Position numbers and translations under genes: made by a program. A stretch of 64,000 nucleotides of DNA from Salvator merianae (lineage: Eukaryota > Chordata > Lepidosauria > Squamata > Teiidae). The notes under the pieces were generated by a model that worked only from the letters and a program-made list of their open reading frames with translations, did no database searches and was not told the DNA's origin. The DNA lies in NCBI GenBank assembly GCA_003586115.2, contig QVOM02000049.1, forward strand, positions 24,071,514-24,135,513, given 5' to 3'. Of the stretch, positions 1-10,673 are shown one piece after another. Each line of letters opens with the position of its first letter. The stretch's first letter is position 1.

Positions 1-427
1 CTTATAAATGTCCCTGCTACCTTCTATCTAACTTGAAGACTGGGCAGAGTGGAATAATTTTTTTCACATTGATCAAGCAATCTTTTAATAGCTATACAAT
101 AGCTTAGTGGATTAATCTAAAGTGTTTGATCAAAAAACCATACTTGTGGATGCAAAAAAAAATAAAAAACCAATATGTTGCTTTATCATATTATCTTTTT
201 ATTATACTGAGATATTTTGTTATATGAGAAGCTAAGTGCAGACAGTGATAAAACATTTTTAGGCTATTTAGAGAACAGTATTAAACTTGAGGCCAAGAGA
301 AGAGTAAAGCATCAGAGGTCTCTGATGGAGTCTGTTTTGGTTAAAAGAAGAGTTAAATAGGTTGCTTTTGGGCCCTTTTAAATTTGAACATATATTGATT
401 ATATTGTTCAAGACTTCTTTTTGTCAC
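1..427. other. No gene recognised
   Basis: AT-rich sequence with short A and T runs. I see no open frame of note and no repeat that I can name here. Confidence 0.6.
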
Positions 428-442
428 AAAATGGTCAGAAAA

Positions 443-785
443 GAAGATTCTGAGAGCCTGCGGAGATTGGATAAATATAATAATTTACAGAAAAATAAGG
501 CAGTGGATAGACTTTTGTGAAAACTGGAAACCCTCTATTGAACTTTTGCAAGATCTGGAAAGTGGACCTAGAAAATGGATTGGTGTTTGCTGGAGGGAAA
601 GAATGAAGAGAAAAAGAAGACTGTTAGTAGAAGAAAAGAATTGGGTGGTTGGGGGGTATGAAATATAGAAGAAATCTGGGAATTAGGAAGTCGGTAGTTA
701 AAAAATGTTAGTTGATAAATCATGAATTACTTAGTGTAATTTTATATATCCTTAAAAAGAAAATATATATATAAAAAAAGAAAAA
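443..785 (+). mobile_element. 5'-truncated L1 LINE 3' end with 15-bp target duplication
   Basis: This is the last part of an L1 element. The translation around 485-570 (NKAVDRLL, then NWKPSIELLQD after a frame break) matches the ORF2 C-terminus of the better preserved L1 at 35790-37128 (NKTVDRFY..NWKPFIDFLQE). The 3' end is A-rich with an adenine tract just before 785. The insertion is bounded by the 15-bp direct repeat aaaatggtcagaaaa at 428-442 and 786-800, as expected from target-primed reverse transcription. The coding part is broken by a frameshift and stops, so it is a dead copy. Confidence 0.82.
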
Positions 786-874
786 AAAATGGTCAGAAAA
801 TTTCAATTTTGCTATATGGTAATGATAAGATATTGGGAAAAATCCTTGAAACTGCTGTGGTCACGCCATGGAAT

Positions 875-1290
875 GACTTCTGTTGTGAAAGAGATGGGGA
901 AGAGCTTCTCTTAGATCTCTCGGTAGCTTCCACACTACTATCAATCCCCCTAGAGAAGCCTTCTAGGCTAGGAGGTGGAGTCAATTCCAGAATGTGGTGT
1001 TAGAGGAATACTGCTCAAACATTGGATAACTACACTGTTAGGTTTCAGAGATGGGTTCCAGAGAGCTCTATTCTCTCCCCTAAGCTATTTAATATCTAAA
1101 TGACTATCAACTGGAAAACACGTCTGAAGTGTCACCAAATGCACTGATAATACCCAGCTTTATTTCTCTTTTTTTAAATCAGACCTAAGGAAGAGAGTGA
1201 GGGTCTGAAATCAATGTTTGGGTGCAGCAATGACAGGGATGAGGTAGTAGAATGTAGTGGGAAAAATGTAAGATATGAATGGCAAACTGA
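875..1290 (+). mobile_element. L2-type LINE reverse transcriptase fragment
   Basis: Several short translated pieces match the L2 reverse transcriptase in order: ELLLDLSVA near 900-930 (around the first catalytic aspartate), SSILSPKLFNI near 1068-1098 and DNTQLYFSF near 1146-1172 (the region of the second catalytic motif). They lie in shifted frames with stops between them, so this is an old decayed copy. A foldback transposon begins directly downstream at 1297. The L2 assignment rests on the order of motifs and resemblance to the larger L2 at 2960-4565. Confidence 0.6.
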
Positions 1291-1296
1291 GTATCA

Positions 1297-1669
1297 GGCC
1301 CGTTTGCACTTTGCTGCTAGTGAGTGTCTGGATGCTCACTAGTAAAATGCATCCTCACTCTGTGGAGACCGCAGCAACCAGAAGCGTCTGCACTACTATC
1401 TGTGGACATGTAAATCGCTGTCCACAGCTTGGCTGGGAGAAGCTGCTTCTGCTACAGGCTACGATATGGCGTGGTACAGCTGCAGTTGTGCACTGCATCT
1501 CTGGTTGCCATGGCAGCAACTGGATGTTTCCACAGCTGCTGTCATGGTGGGCAGGCCAACATCTGCACTGCAAATACTGGAAGCCTGGTTTGGGGCTGTT
1601 CCAGACCTCGTGGTGTGGATGGCCACTGCACCACTGGGCTTGTTCCAACTGGGAAGTGCGAACAGCCCC
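1297..1669 (+). mobile_element. Foldback DNA transposon, family A (ends GGGCCTGTTCACACTT)
   Basis: The left end ggcccgtttgcactttg and the right end gggaagtgcgaacagcccc are inverted copies of each other with mismatches. The target duplication is tca at 1294-1296 and 1670-1672. A subterminal hairpin (ctagtgag..ctcactag) lies at about 1317-1342. The body contains the stretch ggttgccatggcagcaac, shared with the copies at 6215, 8636 and 58077. It encodes no transposase, so it is non-autonomous. The 3-bp duplication suggests a PIF/Harbinger-like mobiliser, but that is inference. Confidence 0.75.
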
Positions 1670-1705
1670 TCACTCTTTCTTGGAGGGTATATATCAGTGC
1701 ATGAT

Positions 1706-1770
1706 TATTTATTTATTTATTTATTTGCATTTTTATCCCGCTCTATACCCAAAGATATCAGGATGCGCTA
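1706..1770 (-). mobile_element. L2-type LINE 3' tail
   Basis: An (ATTT)n run followed by gcatttttatcccgctctat is the reverse complement of a typical reptile L2 3' terminus (a short tandem AAAT tail after the end of the element). Only the last 60 or so bases are recognisable. Confidence 0.45.
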
Positions 1771-2959
1771 AAAACAATAATAGTGCCTGAAAGAGGGCAG
1801 GGGAAAATAGTCTTCAGCCAAAGGCCATAGTGAATAGGTGCCTCATTCTGCTACTCATTGTACAATATACTGCTCACAGCTTGTTTTTACTAGGAATGGG
1901 CAGTCAGTGATTCCTATGGTCAAAACGATTAAGTAAGGAAGCAACTAACCAATTACTGTATAAAGTGAAGGTCTATGGCTTGGAATGAGAAAGCTACCAT
2001 TCATTTGGAAATATTTCAAGATTTCTAAAGGATTACTAGCCTGCCTTCAATTTCCCTTATTGCAATTAAAGAATGAAACTTACCTTACTTTCAGTTTCTA
2101 TTGGAGTTTATTATAAAAGATCGGGCAACCTAACATTATTTGGTTAAATTCTATTATTTCATTTTATTTCAGTGGGTCAGTATCATTTGGAATGGATCCG
2201 TGGGAAAATATGCTACATAATATTTTGTTGGTTTTTCTTTTAAAAAGTATATGCAACTGCTTTTGTTATGACTGGTTCTATGAGTGGATGCTGAGTTGGT
2301 GCAGCATTCTACACTATCTAAATCTACCCTAAGACACAACTCAGTTAAATTTTCTAGCACATCACTAAGGCTGCTTTACATGTCACCATAACTATGCTGA
2401 CAGTAGAATGTGTAAAGTTCCATTAGAACAGTCTTTCTCTTATGGCCAAATAAAGGTGAAGGACACTTTTATGATGATGTAATAAGGGGGAAAAGACATA
2501 AGGAGCCTCCATACATGTTAAAAAGGATGGCAACCTGCTGGCATTGCAGTGACACATGTAGACAGTATCAAGACCATGTTGAGTGTAAACCCTCAAAATT
2601 CAAATCACAGATAATGTGGGAAATCCTACACTATTTTTTAATGTGTTGGTACATTGCCAGATGATTGGGCTTCTTGCTGGATTCTTTTGGAATGGTGGAT
2701 TTAACTTCTGGGAGCTCAATGTGCTTGCAAAACTAAAAGACAAAAGGTGGATGTTGAGCTGGTGGAGCTCATGTTAATTTGTTGGCCCATGCTTTAGGGA
2801 AATACCGGCATTATTAAAAAGTCTTAACATTTCCCTATGTTGTCTAGAGACAATATTGAAAGGCAGTAGTGCTCCTGAGAGGATATTCCCTCTAACAAGG
2901 TAAGTCAATGACAATACCGCAACGGAGACGTAAATGCCTCAACTGAGGCATTTATTGAG
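1771..2959. other. No gene recognised
   Basis: No open frame over about 60 codons and no repeat I can name. Ordinary AT-rich sequence. Confidence 0.5.
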
Positions 2960-4565
2960 TTTTCTTTCCAGTTTTGTGAGATCATTCTCAGTTTTTGAGA
3001 CCTGAGAAGGTGGACAAGGCATTTATGGCTGTCTGGCATATTACATGCTCTCTGGATCCTTGCCCATCTTGGCTTATTAGAGCTAGCTGAGAGAGTGTGA
3101 TCCCACAGACCTTGAAAGAGGTGGTGGTTCACCCACTTCTGAAGAAGCCCTGCTGGACCCAGAGATCTGTTCCAACTGCCAGCTAATACCCCTGTGGCTG
3201 TACAGTTGCGGACATTCTTGGATACTTGTGGTAGCATGTATTTGGACCCATTTCAGATAGGGTTCATGCCTAGGTTTGGGACAGAATCAGTCTTAGTTGC
3301 CCTGATGGATGACCTCTTGCAAGACACAGACAGAAGGAGTGTAACTCTATTGATCCTACTCAATCTCTTGGTGCTTTTAATATTGTAGATTGCCTGTGTG
3401 GGATGGAAATGGGAGACATTTTGTTATAGTAGTTCTGCTCCTACTTGAAGCAATGATCTCATAAAATCATTTCTTAGTGGCCTGGCAGCTGAGTTACGGG
3501 GTCCCACAGGGCACTATTTTATCCCCAATACCATTTAAAACCTATTTGAAGCTGTCAGGTGGACATCAGGAGTTTTGGAATGAAGTGTCACTAGTGTGCA
3601 GAAGATACCCAACTCTATTTTCTCCATTACATCTTAGTCAGGAGAGGCTGAGACCATTCTGTACCAGTGCTTGGATGCAGTGATGGGCTAGACAAGGGCT
3701 AACAAACTGAAGCTGAATGCCAACCAGATAAAGATTTTGGGGGTAGGTGGTTCTCATGTTCAACAATCTCCTTGTTCTGGATGTGGTTGGCTCCTTCAGA
3801 AATAACAGGTACAAAGTTTGGAAGTGCTCCTAGAGTCATTGTTGTCACTGGAGACCCCAGTGACTTCTGTGGCTAGGAGTGCTTACACCAAAAGTTGCTA
3901 GTGTATCAACTACGCCCATAGCTGGACAGAGATAGCCTAGCCACTGTTCTCTACATGTTGGTAACCTCACATTTAGATTATTGTATGCACTCCATACGGG
4001 GCTGCCATTGTACCTGCTCTGGAAGCTGCAACCAGTGCAAAATGCAGCGGCCAGGTTACTGGTTCATCATGCACATATCACACCTGTGCTTAAGCACCTG
4101 CACTAGTTGCCAGTTAGCTACCAGGCCAGGTTCAAGATTTTGTCTTTGGTACATTGTACAAAGCTTTTAACAAATTGGGACCAGTTTATTTAGCAGATTG
4201 CTCTCTCAGTTTAGACCTGTGGAATCACTAAGATCTTCAGGGGAGATCCTGCTGTGGGTACTATGGATTACTGAATGCTTTCTTGTGACTACCCGCAGTC
4301 GGGCCTTCTCTGTGGTCATACCTACATTCTAGAACTATTTCCCCTCTAAGATTTGGGGAATGCCCACATTTCTGGCTTTCAGGCAGCAACTGAAATCCCA
4401 ATGCTTTACCTAGGCTTCCAGAGTGAGTTATTTTATCTTGTTTTTTCTATCCTTGGTTTTTAATAACATTTTATAAAAATGCTTTTATTTTTAACTTTTT
4501 GTAAACTGCTTTGAGATTATATTTTTAGTGGAAAGTAGTATATAAATATATTAAACAAGTAAGTA
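2960..4565 (+). mobile_element. L2-type LINE, long decayed copy (reverse transcriptase to 3' end)
   Basis: This is the longest L2 copy in the window. Translated pieces follow the family's order: VVVHPLLKKPCW near 3120-3155, GFMPRFGTESVLVALMDDLL near 3260-3320, LSYGVPQGTILSPI near 3485-3530, LVTSHLDYC near 3957-3985, and a 3' end with ctgctttgagat near 4507 and a degenerate AT-rich tail. Frameshifts and stops separate them, and the catalytic FDxxD stretch after the DLL segment is lost (about 3350-3390). The element is inactive. The left boundary is approximate. Confidence 0.8.
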
Positions 4566-5689
4566 ATGTACAGGAGAAGCCCTATCTGTCATTGCAAGTC
4601 AACAGCAGCCTTACAAAGGCCAAATAATGTTACTCCAAGGTTTTTGGATCACGTTAAGTGAGGTAAGTTGTATTTTATAAACTGTTTCATAAGTTGAGCT
4701 TGTATGCACTAAGTCAGTCTCATTGTTACAGGTCTGAAAAATACCTCTTTTTCCTGTAGTGACCTAGAGTGCCACTCACATTAAAGTATTTCATATGGCT
4801 AATATGTAAACAGCTTTAATGGATATGAATGTAAACAGATGTGGTTATTGTGACAGCAGTTCATTCACATCAGAGGCAATAAAAAGTTTTTTATTATAAA
4901 CAGTGGGATACATTCTATTTTCAGTTCTACCACTGAAAATAACACAAACTTCTGAACTCAGTATAGCCAAGTTGTTGGATTTTTACCAGAATAAAAGAAA
5001 AATTTTGGACAAGCTAATGTTGCTATGAACCAGAATTTAGAAAACAAAACTGATGATGTGATGGCCCCGGGCTTAGCGGACTAGAGAAATGTATGAATGA
5101 CAGGTCACTCAGTGGTTCTAAGGATCCTTCAGACATGCAAATCCCCAGATGTGCAAAGATCATTACCCCTGAAAGCCAGATGCTGGACAGCTGTGGTTAA
5201 TCATCATGCATTATCTTGCTCTGGACTGCTGAATGGGTATTCTAGGAAACAAGATCCTGGATTATATGGAATCTTGGAAGTATGTCTTATTGAAAGCAAC
5301 AGGGCTTGCTTACAGCACACTTAGGACTCCATTGTCCCAAGCAATAGATCTCTTTTTATAGTTTTAGGTCAGTGAGAATAAGAACGCAAATAAGACTATA
5401 AATATGTTGAAGTGGAACAGATCACAGGACCGTTTAGTCTAGCACAATTCTCTTGTTCTCACAGTGAGTAGTTGGACGCTTTCGAAAAGCTCATAATTTG
5501 GGAACTAGCACAATAGCCAGTACTTGCTCACGATCCTGAAACTGAGTCCTGCCAAGATGGAACCTTTGTGGGTAGAAGATACTGAGGTCCAGAAATTGGA
5601 CTTTGCACACCATCAAAAAACAAACACAAACCCCCCTCAAGTCATAATTTAGGGGGCTCTTGAAATCATCTCCTTCATGGTATATCAGC
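4566..5689. other. No gene recognised
   Basis: No convincing coding potential and no nameable repeat. The open frame of 75 codons at 5097-5324 has no recognisable motif. Confidence 0.5.
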
Positions 5690-5865
5690 TTGGACAGAAA
5701 TAGTCTGGACACTGTTGTCCATTGCCCTAGTGACCTCATGTTTATATTACTCCTATGTAGTTTTACCCTTGTGCCTGCTCTGAAAACTGCAACTAGTGCA
5801 AAATGTGGCAGTCACGTTTCTGAATGAGATGCCTGTGTGGACACAACATCACTCTTGGGGTTAAG
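5690..5865 (+). mobile_element. L2-type LINE fragment
   Basis: The stretch at 5705-5830 translates in pieces to a segment resembling the L2 region LATVTHALVTSRLDYC, followed by LQLVQNVAV. The same segment occurs in the copy at 2960-4565 (near 3940-4060). Confidence 0.6.
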
Positions 5866-5899
5866 GAACTGCATACGTCAAGTGTTAATTTTTTCCTGT

Positions 5900-5900
5900 T

Positions 5901-5944
<44 letters not shown>

Positions 5945-5962
5945 CACACACACACACACACA
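5900..5962. repeat. Compound (TA)n(TG)n(CG)2(CA)n inverted microsatellite
   Basis: An alternating purine-pyrimidine tract: TA repeats from 5900, TG repeats from about 5913, a CGCG centre at 5939-5942 and CA repeats to 5962. The TG and CA arms are reverse complements, so the whole tract is one large palindrome. Confidence 0.95.
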
Positions 5963-6083
5963 TTTTAAATTGAATTACAATCAGTATCATCATTTTTTAT
6001 TCCAAAAAGCGAACTGAACATTTGCTAGCAAAGACTGTTCATCTAAAACTGGACTCATATCTGTAAGTTGTTGCCATGTCTTA

Positions 6084-6802
6084 AGGCCCAGTCACACTTG
6101 AGTTTTAATCCAGCTCTGGTCCACTTTCAGACTGAGAGAACACATCAGTGAAGTAATAAGATGTTTTTCTTCAGCATTATCAAACTCAGAAAATCGCCCT
6201 TTGGTGTAGATAATGGGTCTTTTCACACTTTAAGCTAGTGAGCATCTGGGACACTCACTAGCAAAGTGTCTCCGCACTTTGTGGAGGCCCATGTGACCAG
6301 AAGCAGTCTACAGCTGCTCCCGATCATGGCTAGCTGTGGAGCACTAATTTGTGCTCTACACCCTGACCAGGAGCAGCTATCCTGCTCCCGGTAGTTGCAT
6401 GCCGAAGCACTTCCAGGTGCAAATGCATGGCCATGCCGCGTGGCGCAGCTGCACCTGCACAATTGTGTGATCATGCCAGCATGATCTGCGCCACTGCTGG
6501 TTGCCATGGCAGCGGCTGAATGCTTCCTGGTCACTGTTATGGTGAACTTTGGGAGCAGGATACGAGCACTTACAGTGAAAATACCGATATCTTGCTACTA
6601 TTCAAATCAAGAGTCCCACAGTGCAGATCGTGTCCACACTGCATGATCCATTCCACCTTAGAATGGGATAATTATCTCATTCTAAGGTGGGAAGTGTGAA
6701 AACACCCAATGTGGACAGAAAATGATTAGTCACTTTGCTGAGGTACTCTTTCAGTCCAAAAGTGGACTGAAGCTGGATTAAAACTTGGGTTTGACTGGGC
6801 TC
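6084..6802. mobile_element. Foldback MITE family B, split by a family A insertion
   Basis: The left half (6084-6214) starts aggcccagtcacacttgag and the right half (6711-6802) ends gtttgactgggctc, its inverted partner. The target duplication is tta at 6081-6083 and 6803-6805. The halves match the intact 218-bp copy at 18014-18231 in inverted orientation, which shows where the missing middle is: the family A element at 6215-6707. The element is a nearly perfect long palindrome with no coding capacity. Confidence 0.85.
6215..6707 (+). mobile_element. Foldback DNA transposon, family A, nested in family B
   Basis: The ends gggtcttttcacactt and aagtgtgaaaacaccc are inverted repeats. The target duplication is aat at 6212-6214 and 6708-6710. 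There are two subterminal hairpins: gctagtgag..ctcactagc at 6234-6262, and a 38-bp palindrome at 6653-6690 with one mismatched pair. The body carries ggttgccatggcagcggctg, as do the other family A copies. It has no transposase gene. Confidence 0.85.
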
Positions 6803-6805
6803 TTA

Positions 6806-7282
6806 GAAAAGCTTCTTTTTCCCAGGGAAAAGAATGTAATATGGCATTATTACTTGGGCCAATACAGAATATTCCATTGGAAAGTGGGATATTCATTGCA
6901 AGGAAATTCCCATACCTTAGCACACCAGTGAGCTTTAGTTAGTTAGTTTAGTTTGCTGCCAGGAGTTATTGTTGTCATATAAGGCTGTTTAGAGTTATCT
7001 TAAAGAACGCCTCCCTCTTTACAAGCTGGAAAGAGTCCTGTGATCATGTGGAGGGATTCTACTGGGAGTCCACAAAATACAGAATCCAATCCCAAGATGG
7101 CCTGCCAGTGGGTTCTCTCTACAGTCGCATCCACCTTATGTAATGCTGTTCCCTCTGCTATTTGTGTGGTACAATTACTGCCTTTTGTTGCTATTCAAGA
7201 CATATTCCTTCACCCGGTAAATCTCTGCATGATTTGCTGTTCTCTTCCTAACCCGCCCAGCTTTTAATGTGTTTTCAACTGC
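6806..7282. other. No gene recognised
   Basis: Unique-looking sequence. The 3' part (about 7231-7282) may be L2-like, but this is too weak to call. Confidence 0.4.
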
Positions 7283-7379
7283 TTAATCTTTTTCTGTAAA
7301 CCTCTTTGAGATTTTTTCCCTTTTTATCAGAACTGTATAAAAAGGAAAAATCTCAAACTGTATCATAGAAAAAGATTAA
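7283..7379. repeat. 97-bp imperfect hairpin
   Basis: The outer arms ttaatctttttct (7283-7295) and agaaaaagattaa (7367-7379) are perfectly complementary. The inner arms at 7305-7327 and 7337-7357 pair except for two extra bases. The left arm overlaps an L2-like ctctttgagat terminus, so the right arm may be a local inverted duplication. Confidence 0.75.
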
Positions 7380-7432
7380 AAACAAAGGTTAAATAAATTT
7401 AAATTCCCTGGTAACCAGCAGCTTGTGGCATG

Positions 7433-8260
7433 GAGCAGGGATGCATGGAAGACATTTTGAGTTTGGTTTGATTTGGGCAAGAACTGAAAAGGTCTCCAAA
7501 CAATCTAAGTGCTTAATCAGAACATCCAGATGCTCCGACGGAACATTTGGAATGTTCCAAACATTTCACGCATAGGAACTAATGGGGAAATTGATTTGAG
7601 TCCCCTGTTCCCTGTGGGAGGATCCTGCGGTCCCACAAGTGGGTGGGATGGTCTGACACAATGTACACAAGCCACAGCTGCCTCATCAGCTGTTTGGTGG
7701 AAGGGCAAAAAGGGCTACATGCATTCTGCTACTCTATCCACCCATGAAACAGCTAATAGGAATTTCCCTCCTCCTTTTCCTACAGCTATCCATCTTCCCA
7801 CTTTTGGTAACAATATTTTTGCTGCTATGAAAGGGGAGAAAGCCCTTAAGGAAGAAAAAGGCCACTCTTCTCTCTTTCTAGCAGTGAGGGAAGGGCTTTT
7901 TGACCCCTTCTTTATGGTATCAAAAAGGGCCATTGTCAAAAAATGAGGGGAAATGGGCCTTTCCTTTCCCTTTCTGCAACCATCCCTATGGTTGGAGAAG
8001 GAGAAGGAGTTGCCAGGAGAACACATCACCCATTAGCTGTTTGGAGTGTGGAAGGAAGTAACTTTTATTTGGAGCCAGAAACCAAAAGGACCACTTTCTT
8101 TTGGACTCGAAATATGGTGATAAACAGAACCTGGTTTTGTTCCAAACTTGGAGCCAGTCCTTTTTTTTGAAGGGGAATTTTATTGTAAGCTTGGATTGCT
8201 CAGAACAGGGCATTTCAAGTGTGAAAACATTTTGATTTAAAACAAGTTTGCACATCTCCA
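7433..8260. mobile_element. hAT-like non-autonomous element, 828 bp, perfect 8-bp target duplication
   Basis: The perfect 8-bp direct repeat gtggcatg lies at 7425-7432 and 8261-8268. The inner ends gagcagggatgcatgg and gtttgcacatctcca are related to the end gtagggatgtgcacgaac that I recall from a common squamate hAT family, with mismatches. The interior has GGAACA/TGTTCC motifs (7537-7562). An open frame of 145 codons at 7509-7946 has no transposase motifs, so I do not call it a gene. An 8-bp duplication is the hallmark of hAT transposition. Confidence 0.7.
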
Positions 8261-8268
8261 GTGGCATG

Positions 8269-8635
8269 CTATCAAATATGCTGTACCTACTGCTGCTGAA
8301 GGCTCTCCCTCACTGTCCAATTTCATTTACACTGTGGGTCACAGTGTAATTATGCACTCTGTGCAAAAGGACTTGCCTTCGCCTGTTGACTGTCTACAAA
8401 CATTCAACAACACTGAATGACCAAAGGTTAGTGTTTTGGCAAGAGAGAAAGAAGCATAAGTAATCTGAGGCCCCACAATCATTTCTCCTCTTACATACAT
8501 TTTCCTAAATAAAGCCTTTGTTCAATGGCTGATTGCTTTAGCTCCATTATTAGCTTAGCTGTCCTTTTTTGCACTAACTAAAAGTGTAGCATACTCGAAG
8601 AACTGATGTACCACTGGAGTGTAAGGATACTGGTA
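8269..8635. other. No gene recognised
   Basis: Sequence between two transposons. It contains a short self-complementary motif cactgtgggtcacagtg at 8331-8347 and nothing else I can name. Confidence 0.5.
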
Positions 8636-9040
8636 GTTTTTTGACCTTTCCACCTTGGAATGATCGAATCTGACTGTTCCAAGGTGGAACAGTCCCAGTG
8701 CTGCAGTGGTCATCTGCACTGAGAGCTAGAACAATCCAGAACTGGGCTTCCAGCATTCACAGTGCAAATTCTTGGCTGCCCAGCCACGACAGCGGCTGTG
8801 GAAATACCCTGCCACTGCCATGGCAACCAGGGACACAGCGTGTGACTGTGCAGCCATAGCCACGCTGCATACTGGGAGCAGTCCAGCTGTTCCTGGGACA
8901 GCTGTGGACAACAATTTTGTTGTCCACAGCTAGTAGCGATCAGGAGCGTCTGACTGCTCAGGCCTCCACAAAATGCGGACACACTGTATAAACACTAAAG
9001 TACAAAGTAAAGTACTCGAACTAAAGTACGAACAGGCCGC
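8636..9040 (-). mobile_element. Foldback DNA transposon, family A, degraded ends
   Basis: Reverse orientation relative to the copy at 6215. The hairpin of the 3' side lies at 8649-8688 (tccaccttggaa..ttccaaggtgga). The shared body motif appears as gccatggcaaccaggg near 8817-8832. The other terminus reads gaacaggcc at 9030-9038. The outermost bases on the left have decayed, so no target duplication can be read. Confidence 0.7.
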
Positions 9041-9224
9041 TCATTTTCAGACTCTCTTCTCATTATTCTTTTTATTTTTTCGCTATTGCTACATAAAAGG
9101 TTGATCTTTATTGAAGTTAGGCCCTGTTATGTTGCATTAATGTCCAGAAAATATCACTGAAAAAAGTGAAATAAAGCTAGATGGGAAAAGATATGTTGTG
9201 GTATGAAGATTATAGTTCCATCAC

Positions 9225-9480
9225 CTGCAGAGTTTCAAGATGTGGCAGCACATGACCAGTCCTTTCCTGTGGTGCTTCCCAGGCCTTGGAACAGCCTTCC
9301 AATTCAGATATGCCAGGCACAAACATTATGTAGCTTTTGGTACCTCATTAAAACATATGTCTTCACCTGGCCCTTTGATGCTGTCCCACAAGAGTGGGGA
9401 CTACATTTTAATTACATTTTAAATTGTTTTATATGGTTTTATCAATTTTATTCCGGATTTTATAAAAGGTTTTACTGAAT
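9225..9480 (+). mobile_element. L2-type LINE 3' terminal fragment
   Basis: The translation PVVLPRPWNSLP near 9265-9300, followed by a segment resembling SFRKLLKTYLF near 9340-9365, is the typical C-terminus of L2 open reading frames. AT-rich sequence then leads to the 3' end. Confidence 0.65.
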
Positions 9481-9544
9481 GTTGTGAGTTGTGCTGAGAC
9501 CTTCAGGTGACAATGAGAAATACTTGATAACATAGCTATACCGT

Positions 9545-9875
9545 CCTTTGACAATTATCAGGGAACGGCTACTAGGATTTTCCCAGCAGCAGGGCTTTCT
9601 TAGTAATGGCTCCCCTTCTATAGAACAACCTTCCAGGAGAGATTTGCCAGCAGTCCTCTGCTGACATCTTTAGGTGTCTGGTGAAATAACACTTCATTAT
9701 CCAGACATTTGGAAATTAGGTTACCAAGTATTTTATTGTTGTCTTATTGTTTCAGTTCTTATAGTTTTATTTTGTTTCTTATTCTTTTAGTGTTTTTAGT
9801 GTTTTATTTTGTATGCCACCCTGAAACTACAGTGAAGGGTTGTAAAGAAATTTCATCATCATAATAAAAAATAAA
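9545..9875 (+). mobile_element. L2-type LINE 3' terminal fragment
   Basis: A second, more degraded C-terminus (NNLPGEI near 9625-9645) and a 3' untranslated end with tgtatgccaccctgaaac near 9811-9828, ending in an A-rich tail before 9876. Confidence 0.55.
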
Positions 9876-9876
9876 A

Positions 9877-10048
9877 CATAAGAATGTTCGAGGAACCCTG
9901 CTGGATTCAGTCCATCTAGTCTAGCATCCTGCCTCACACAGTTGCCCACCAATTGCTTTTGGGCATTCTCAAACAGAAGGCAAAGGCAAAACTTTCAGCC
10001 GCTCTTGACTCCCTGCAAAGGGCCTTTAGAGGCATCCTGCCTGGCTTA
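9877..10048 (-). mobile_element. CR1 LINE 3' end
   Basis: It reads ACATAAGAA..CCTGCTGGATTCAG..CCATCTAGTCTAGCATCCTG, which is the reverse complement of the amniote CR1 3' end. It shares the rest of its sequence (cattctcaaacagaaggcaa) with the copies at 17001, 22527 and 44221, so these form one CR1 subfamily. Confidence 0.75.
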
Positions 10049-10673
10049 ATTACACTATATGTGCAGTTTGCTCCTTTCAACTATATAGTTACTGTACCCA
10101 ACTACTATGCGAGGCCCTAGCACAGCCTTTGTCAATCTGATCACCTCTAGACGTTTTAGATTACAATGCCCACCTGCCATGTTTCTTTGCCCTTTCCTAC
10201 ACAGTGCTCTTCCCACAATTCATCCTGTGATTCTTGAGACACTCAGAAATTTCTTGTGGAAATTAAAGGAGGTTGCAGTCAGTGGAAAAAAACAAACCTG
10301 GAGGCATTGGGAAAGTCTTGCTGTTTATGTAACACTTCCAGTGTAGCCCACAGTTAGGCAGGGCAAGATACCCGTAACTCGGATGTTTGTGGATTTTCAA
10401 ATCAATTCCATAAATGATGTCCGAACTAGAAATGCAATATTTACTTTCAATTCAAGTGATAGCTCAGTGTGACATGAGCAGAATATGATAGTCAGTCACA
10501 CCTCTTGCGCTAACATGATTTCAGTTTTAGAGCTGATACTCCAATACTGTGCTTTGTAACAGAAACACAATAGAAATATTTTCCATTATGGCAACAGTAA
10601 TGAAAAGCTGGTCTAGTTTTAATGCCTACATTTAACCTGAACTCCCTTTCCCCCCCCCCGAACAGGACTCTTA
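10049..10673. other. No gene recognised; short poly-C tract
   Basis: Non-coding sequence with a C run at about 10650-10659, just before the foldback element at 10674. Confidence 0.5.

Noticed and set aside
7509..7946. 145-codon open frame
   Set aside because: It lies inside the hAT-like element at 7433-8260 but has no transposase motifs, and opposing frames cover the same interval.
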